NCBI GenBank assembly: GCA_038496445.1
Contig: JALMLS010000385.1
Coordinates: 1-64,000, forward strand
Origin: Trichosphaerium sp. ATCC 40318
Lineage: Eukaryota; Discosea; Flabellinia; Trichosidae
Length of the DNA stretch: 64,000 nucleotides
Direction: 5' to 3'
Positions within the stretch are counted from its first letter, which is position 1, and every line of letters starts with the position of its first letter. The notes under the pieces are model-generated. The model did no database searches and had not been told where the DNA came from. It worked only from the letters and a program-made list of their open reading frames with translations. This document shows positions 57,548 through 64,000 of this stretch, one piece after another. The position numbers and the translations under genes are program-made.

Positions 57548-60500
57548 ATGGCTGAAGAATACGACGAATTACTCGATTACGTTGATTCAGTGCGGAAAGA
57601 GTCCAAACCGTACAAAAAGTACCACAAGGAGGTAACAAAGCTTCGTAAAATACTAGATAAGCATAGTACGTGATTGACACACGCGCCAAATTGTTTCTAA
57701 GTTTTGTAGATGATGAATTGAGCTCTAACGTTCCTTGTATGAAGGAATGTCTAATGCACGCAAAAAACCTTGCACGGGAGCACAATGTGGCTAACTGGTA
57801 ATGATTTTTAATAGTGGTTAACTGACAGGCTTTAAAAGGATTGGAAAAGTAATTAGAAAGCGCAAGGATAGTAAAATAGCCAAAACAAACATAATTAACT
57901 ACAGAAAAGATCTTCAAAAAGCGTTTATGATACTTCATGGTGTAACCTTTATACAAGCACAAATTGGTATGTAAGATAGCTGTTTAAAACATATTAACGT
58001 TTATAGACGAGCCTGAAACCAAAACAGTCTTGTGGGTAGATGACAACCCTGAAAACAACGCCAAAGAGATTGATATCGCTGTAGCACATGGTATAACGGT
58101 CGTTACTAAGAAATCATCAAAGGCGGCCAAAGAGTATCTTCAAAACAACCTAGAGTTGAAAAACGCTACTCCAGCAAGCTTTCGTATCATATCAGACTTC
58201 TATGTACGTATAATAGGCCTCAAACACTTTGTTTGAACACCACAAAACGTCTTTTTTTTTTTTCAACTGCTTTTTTTTTCTTTTTTTGGTTTTTTGACGT
58301 CTTGTTCAGAGAGAGGATGAAGGTGACCAAGCTGCGCTTAATTTTATACAATGGCTTCGCGACAATGACTGGAACACGCCCGTACTTGTTTTTTGTGGTG
58401 ATAAAACGGACTTTTGGCCTGTTATCACTGAAGTTTCGAGAACAACTGCTGCTACATCTCAAGCTCTTTTGACATATTTCTTTTGGTCGATGTCACAATC
58501 ACCTCCTGAACCAGAAGACCCACCTGAAGATAAAATAGATAATGTAGTATCTGAAAGCGAAGAAAAGGATGAAATGGAAGAAGACGAAAATGAAGATAAA
58601 CAAGAAGAAGAAAAAAAAGTCAGCAAACGTCCAAGGAAAAAAAAGAAAGTAATAAAAAAAGCACCTAAAAAGAAAAGAAAAAAGAAGATTGTTATCAAGA
58701 AGAAGAAGAGTTCTTTGTCACAAATCGAAGTACCTGAAGAAGATGAAGAGCCACCCAAACCAGATATAATTGCTGATACACCATCCGAAAACAAAAACGA
58801 GGATAAAATCGAAGATGATGCTGATATGCGATCACAAAACAAAAATGAGGATGAAGTCGAAGATGCTGCTGATGATCCTCCAAAGTCCATGATTGAACCA
58901 CCACCTGAAGAAGATGAGCCAGAGGAACTTGAGGTCATGGCTGATGTGCCTCCATCTGAAGACAATCAAGAGGATGATAACGAAGATGATGATGACGAAG
59001 TTTTCATTCTTAGTTGTAGAGATACAACTATGGCAGTAAGTTCTTTTTATCCGTGAAAATCACGTGATCTAAACAAATTTTTTTTAGGATTCTAAAGGTG
59101 ACGCTAAAACAAAGAACGCTGTTGAAGAAGATGATGATGTTATTGAAAACGGTGAAGCTGAGGAAGAAAGCAAGGAAGAAGAAAAAACTGTAGATAAAAG
59201 CGAACCAGAACCAATGGAACTTGTTTTGGAGGATGTAAAAGAACCTGATATAGAACCTACACAGTTAGTAGAACCAATAGAACCAACTCAAGTCATGCAA
59301 ACACAGCAACAGGGTAAACAATCTTTGAATAAGAGTGGTAATGACGAAGAACAAGAAGATGAATTTGCAGCAAATAATTTAGAAGCAACACAACTTTTTG
59401 GTCTCGGAGAGAGTAAGGATGTTGAAGCAGAAGAAAAAGAAGCTGAATATGATCCAACACAAGTGTTACCATCAAGCCCTGATAATTCACCTTTTAAGAA
59501 GCCTTTGAATCTTGATAATCAAAGTGATAATGATAGTGATGATTCACTTATGTTTGGTATTGAAGAAGAAGATAAAATGGATGTTGACATTAAGAGCCTT
59601 GCTCTTCCTAGACCGAATACTTCTGTTGATAAAAGCGATGATATGGATATTGATAATATATTCGGAGAACCTGAAGAGGAGAAGGTGAAACCAAAATCAA
59701 AGAAGAGAAAGAGGACTCTTGAAGATGAGGTAAGGAGTCAAGAATAAAAAACCAAACAACTTTTTTTTTTTTGACAAAAACGTATCAATCTGACTGTTTT
59801 GTAGTTATTTGATGATGAGCAGCCTTCAAAAAAAATAAAGATAACAAAAAGAGCTCCTAGTCAAGTTATTCCGCCCACACAACCTTTAGGGTTTGAGGCA
59901 ACTCAAGTGCTTGAAAATAATAACAAAGAAGAAGAAGAAAAAGAAGAAATAGAACCTACACAAGTTGTTGGGTTTGAACCAACACAAGTAATCGAACAAG
60001 ATGATACAGAAGATGCAGATATTGAACCTACACAAGTGGTTGGATTCGAGGCTACACAAAAGATAGAGCCTCCTAAAGAATCTGGTTATGCTCCAACACA
60101 ACCTACTCAAAAATTCGATTTTGCATTTCCTGTCAGCAAAGATGACGATGATGAAGATGAGGTTGATCCTACACAAATCGTTGGATGTGATCCTACACAA
60201 GTTGTTGGGTTTGAGCCTACTCAATTGGTAAAACCAGGGGAGTCAGATGATGAAGATGAGATTGAGCCAACGCAAGTTGTTGGTTATGATCCTACACAGA
60301 AACTTGATGGTATGGAAGTAGATTCAGAACAAAAAGATATTATTGCCAAACTTGATGAAGAAGAGTCTGATGGAGAAGGATATATGTTCTCTAGTCCTAG
60401 TCCTGTCAAGAGATCAAAGAAAGAAGTACAAGCTTTGTTTGAGTTGAAGCTAGGCACACCGGTACAGAACAAGTTTTTTTTTTTGTTTGTTTTAAGTTTT

Positions 60501-61249
60501 GGTTTTTAACCGTTTTTAACGGTGTTGTGTTGTATCTTGGTATTGATTTTTGAGGAATTCAATAGGATAAAAGGAGTATTGAACAGGAGGAAAAACTGAA
60601 GAAGATTAAGAGTGAACGAAGAGCTGGGGAAAGTGAAGAACTGGATTTGAATTTAGGGCTTGATGAAAAAGAAGAAAAAGATGTTAAGGGAGAGGACGAT
60701 TTGCTTGATTTCTTGGGTGGCGATAATGATTCAGAAGATGAAGATCAAACGCTACCATTGTGTAAATTAGAAGGAGATGTTGGGGAGTCAGTCGGTGAAC
60801 TTCATGGTTTTAATTTGAGTTTGAAAAAACCAAACGGAGTTGTCTTAGGTGTATGTATCTCTCTTAATTTTTCTTTTGTTTTACTGTATTGTATGTAACT
60901 TATTATTAGGATCAAGTCAAGTACTTGAAAGTTGATATTGAAGGTGTATCTCCTTGTGAGGCTTTTATAACTGAGGTACTTAACAGCTTTACTTTTTTTT
61001 TTCTTTTTTTTTGTTTTGAGATATTTTTTTGAATCAAAACAGTTCTGTTCATTCTCTGCCTCTCTTAGGTCAGTCCTGGTACCTACAATGCTAAATATTT
61101 TTTAACACGTCCTGGAAAGTATTTATTTAAAGTATACTATAAGAAAGAAGTTTTGCATCGTATTCCAGTCGGTAAGCATAAAAATTCGTGGAAACAACTT
61201 CATTCAAGTGAAACTCACAGTTTTTTTTTTTATAGATGCTCATCTATGA
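57548..61249 (+). CDS. Multidomain protein: receiver-like domain, acidic TQ-cluster region, C-terminal filamin-like Ig repeat
   Basis: About eleven exons. The N-terminal helical part (MAEEYDELLDYVDSVRKES...) is followed by a receiver-like domain with TVLWVDDNPENNAKEI (double-Asp pocket), FRIISDFY (the phosphoacceptor-position Asp after a beta strand), ALNFIQWLRDND and TPVLVFCGDKTD (strand 4 and helix, Lys as in receivers). A Lys/Glu-rich acidic stretch follows. Then, at 59220-60310, about 18 TQ motifs occur, mostly EPTQVVGFEPTQ-like, with ATQLFGLG and TQKFDF matching the TQxF form used by the DNA-damage mediator MDC1 to bind FHA domains. The end (VSPGTYNAKYFLTRPGKYLFKVYYKKEVLHRIPV split over exons) has the PGTYxxxYxxxxPGxYxxxV pattern of filamin repeats. 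The stop is 4 codons into the last exon. A chromatin or DNA-damage scaffold is an inference. Confidence 0.8.
59220..60310 (+). repeat. TQ-cluster coding repeats
   Basis: Within the preceding gene, units such as EPTQVVGFEPTQ and DPTQVVGF recur over two exons (59090-59738 and about 59806-60470), interrupted by acidic DDEDE runs. TQ is the preferred site of ATM/ATR-type kinases. The reverse strand of this region gives leucine/serine-rich spurious frames. Confidence 0.8.
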
Positions 61250-61264
61250 CCCGTTCAATTTTGA

Positions 61265-61650
61265 TTAATAGTGTGAACAACTGTAGATTGTATTATAAAT
61301 AGAATTAAAACAAAGTAAAAAGGCCAGTATTTTTGAAAGTAATGTCAAGCCGTTGCAAGCAAAAATGGAGAGTACTCCTAAACTCAGCCTGAGTTTACCT
61401 AAAAACGTAACGTCCGATTGAAAAGTAACAGTAATTGTCCAAGTTGCTTGCGCAGCCCAATGAATCATTGGTACATTAGCTTTCTTGAAAACGCAAGATG
61501 GCTAGTCTACGGTACAAATAGTTACCCTGGCATAGTGAGTTTCAGCACTAGTACTATAAACAAGAGTGGTATACGTACCTGTTTTGGAGCCTCAAAGCAT
61601 TTTGGGTCAAATTCGAATTTGCGTCTGGCTTATATATTTTCAGAACAAAG
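61265..61650 (-). other. Possible short gene or remnant of a reeler-type gene
   Basis: On the minus strand FEFDPKCFEAPKQ can be spliced (77-nt gtacgt...gactag intron, phase 0) to PSCVFKKANVPMIHWAAQATW, which then runs into a hydrophobic C-terminus ending SCSHY. VPMIHWAAQATW resembles VPYMHWASQVTRS of the reeler/LPMO fusion gene at 32.2 kb. No start codon fits, so this may be a fragment. Confidence 0.3.
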
Positions 61651-61845
61651 AATTCAAAACACGTGATTTCCTGTTTGATCTCTAAATTAGCCAAAGAGCC
61701 TGTCCAAGAATTCAGCATTTTTTGCTCATGTAAATTATTGTCATGTAAGGAAGGTAGCGCTGTAGAAGTAGGACAGAAACTAGCTTATAGGATTAATAAG
61801 GTGTCAACTATTTATTGAGGTCTTGTACACTTACAGTGGCTTAGT

Positions 61846-63501
61846 TTACTCACTAAGTCTGAAAGGGTCATATCGTAGAAGATAAAACATAACTGAACAT
61901 AGTACAATAATCAGAGTAACATATTGTATCATGGCAAGAAGGTTGTGAAGAGTTGCGCCATGATGAATTGTTCCACGTTTTTTACCATTTTCAAGCCAAC
62001 GCTTCTCCTCTCCAAAATAGGCACCATACCTCATGTTGAATTGAGATTCAATTTGACCATTATCATACCATGACTTTTGCTCTCCATGCTGCTTTCCATC
62101 GACATAGAGATTCAAGTGTTTTAACTGACCATTGTCGTACCATTCTTTAACCTCTCCATTCTCTTTTCCATTAATTACATTCCCCAAACGTTTCAGTTGT
62201 CCGTTGTCGCACCACTTCTTTATTTCTCCATTCTTCTTGCTACCAACAAAAGTACACTGCAGCTTGAGCTGTCCATTCTCATACCACTCATTGAACTTTC
62301 CTTCTCGCCTATTGTTGATGTAATTACAGTGCCCTCTCAGTTGGCCATTCTCATGCCAACTCTTGTAGGCTCCTTCAATTTTGTTGTTAACATAACTACA
62401 CAGCTCCTCCAATTGGCCATTGTAATGCCAACTCTTATACTCTCCATGTTGTACTCCATTAGCATAGTTATTACACATCTTAAGTTGACCATATCTGTCC
62501 CACTCCTTGGACTCTCCATCTAACTTACCATTGAAATAGCTAGTTTGTTCCCTCAATTTACCATTCGTGTAATGTGTCTTCTCCTCACCGTGTATTTCTC
62601 CATTGACATAGAAACAGTGTACCCAAAGAGTACCATTCCAGTGCCATCTCTTGTATTCACCTTCTAATTTGCCATTAACATAATGACGCTGCTCTCTCAA
62701 TTGTCCGTTGATAGATCGCTTCTTCTTTTGTTTACTTTTGGTATACGGCTCGGCTTCCAATTGATGCTCACAGCAATCCCATAATGAGTCATTGTGGTAT
62801 TCCCAACATTCATTGTAATAATCTATAATCTCGTCCATATCAACTCGTTTTGTAGTGGTGTTACTTTCAATATACCAATTCTTATAATCTCCATGTAAAA
62901 CACCATGTTGAAAATGAGCTACAACCTTCAAAAACAATTGTATTAGGACTTGCATTTGGTTAAACACAGTATTAGGATAATTACATATTTTGTTGACATG
63001 CGTAAACATTCACCACGTGGTGTGAAAAAACGACAATCAAAGTGGTTTCGTGGAAAATGAGTTTGATGGTACTATGAAAATCTATTTGATTTTTGTCCAA
63101 ACAACAGTCAGCGACGTTTCTAAGTCTCAAATGTTGATTTTCTTACTGTTTTGCGAAAATCCAAGAAAAACAAAAAAACGATGTACAGTACCTTGGTATT
63201 TGTGTACACTAGATTACCTCGTGAGATGCTTTTATGATAGTTCTTTGCGTTTGTAGTATTCTTTTTCCATTTCCCATGTTTTTCCAGTTTGTTATCGAAC
63301 CTTGTTGTCGTTGCTGCTTGTTTTGATAGAAGAGGCCATATTAGATACATTTCAAAGTCTAAATCAATAATATCACGCTGTAATTCAAGTGGTAGTTGGA
63401 CCAGACGGCAAATATGTCGCTGTGAGCCTAATCTTTTCTTAGCAATGTAAAACTGTATTTAACGCTGAACTACCTTGTGTCTTTGTGTTATGTTCTGTCA
63501 T
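61846..63501 (-). CDS. F-box protein with about ten MORN_2 repeats and C-terminal transmembrane helix
   Basis: Minus strand. Exon 1 is 28 nt (63501-63474: MTEHNTKTQ). A 46-nt intron then leads to GSQRHICRLVQLPLELQRDII, an F-box with DFEMYLIWPLLSKQAATTTRFDNK, and to KSISRGNLVYTNTK. A long intron (about 260 nt, gtactg...ttgaag) precedes the MORN part: about ten repeats with consensus GEYKSWHENGQLxxxCxYVNGKLxG. The C-terminus has a TM helix (AMIQYVTLIIVLCSVMFYLL) and a short tail, so the protein is tail-anchored. It is the paralogue of the intronless gene at 17318. The F-box suggests an SCF adaptor held at a membrane. MORN repeats can bind lipids, but the role of the MORN_2 subtype is poorly known. 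Confidence 0.85.
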
Positions 63502-64000
63502 GTCCAAGTTTTCAAAGAGGTGAGGTGTCTTCAGTGTGGTTGTCAAAATTATGTTAGGTTAGGCTGCTGCACCGTTCAGCATCTATTCAAAGAAATCAGA
63601 GAAAGAGAACTTCCCCAGGCTTTCTATCGAAGTACCTAATACTACCACCATTCTTCTGCGGTTTTACGGGGTTTTTTGCTGATAGTGCTGTTATTATAAG
63701 TTCGCAGGTCTGTGTGAACCAAAAAACCAACGGCTTATTTTTTTTGGAAAAGACAAATTGTAAACTTAACTATTTACTAGAATTCCGCACAACTCCGATA
63801 GTTTATGTCAATAACACTTTGTATTATGAATCACAGTATGTGTGTGTACTAAACCGTAATTAAGTTCTATTTTAAGCTGACTTGTGACAAGTAATAAAGA
63901 AAATATAGTTTATTAAAATGCCTTCAAGGTAGTACTTCTTCTTGATGGAGAAGTAATATACCTGTGCGGTAGCGTCTGTTATACATACAAAATTACGAAG
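63502..64000. other. Right-end region, no gene seen
   Basis: AT-rich; promoter side of the F-box/MORN gene. No open frame with family character before the window ends. Confidence 0.45.

Noticed and set aside
57531-57962. Minus-strand 143-codon ORF opposite the start of the TQ gene
   Set aside because: It overlaps exons that splice in frame on the plus strand and has no recognisable domain.
58459-58965. Minus-strand Ser-rich 168-codon ORF
   Set aside because: Antisense of the Glu/Asp/Lys-rich exon of the TQ gene; GAA/GAT codons read as TTC/ATC on the other strand, and no family features are seen.

Overview
This window is nuclear DNA from a eukaryote. Nearly every long gene is cut by spliceosomal GT-AG introns, mostly about 38-80 nt, with T-rich 3' ends and very often a GTAC donor. 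It also carries core eukaryotic machinery: APC/C subunit 7, TFIID subunit TAF13 and a STE20-type kinase. The base composition is AT-rich. The gene mix is Frizzled/Smoothened-like 7TM receptor, LamG-type ectodomain proteins, reeler and LPMO-like secreted proteins, Pro-Thr mucin, F-box/LRR and F-box/MORN proteins, and TQ-rich proteins. This suggests a free-living unicellular protist, perhaps amoeboid. I cannot name the genus. No tRNA, rRNA, CRISPR array or transposase was recognised.

Layout. 0-6 kb: end of a membrane protein, a glutathione S-transferase, a convergent zinc-less MDR oxidoreductase, and an endonuclease/exonuclease/phosphatase (EEP) family protein. 6.5-11.8 kb: an 805-residue STE20-like kinase and an unrecognised beta-propeller-like protein. 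12.8-17.8 kb: an intron-poor cluster of F-box/LRR, SLC25 carrier and F-box/MORN genes, of a type also common in large DNA viruses. 18-33 kb: mainly minus-strand membrane and secreted-protein genes: MBOAT acyltransferase, reeler protein, serine carboxypeptidase, alpha-galactosidase, and a reeler/LPMO-like fusion. 34-42 kb: LamG-TM protein, a second F-box/LRR gene and a large Pro-Thr mucin-like protein. 43-48.5 kb: a transketolase-family enzyme and a nuclear hypothetical protein. 49-54 kb: a second LamG-TM paralogue and a Frizzled-like receptor. 54-61 kb: APC7, TAF13 and, from a shared 83-bp promoter, a receiver-like/TQ-cluster/filamin-like protein. 62-63.5 kb: a spliced, membrane-anchored F-box/MORN paralogue.

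Themes. The secreted hydrolases and carbohydrate-active proteins at 20-32 kb fit extracellular digestion or wall remodelling. F-box genes occur four times and probably feed substrates to SCF ubiquitin ligases; APC7 and TAF13 are single-copy housekeeping genes. The palindrome CACGTG is conspicuously frequent, including inside introns.

The most unusual object is the gene at 57.5-61.2 kb: a bacterial-type receiver-like domain, then about 18 TQ motifs in an acidic region, then a filamin-like Ig repeat. Exon structures were worked out by hand from reading frame, GT/AG sites and family expectation. Where they were not resolved I say so.
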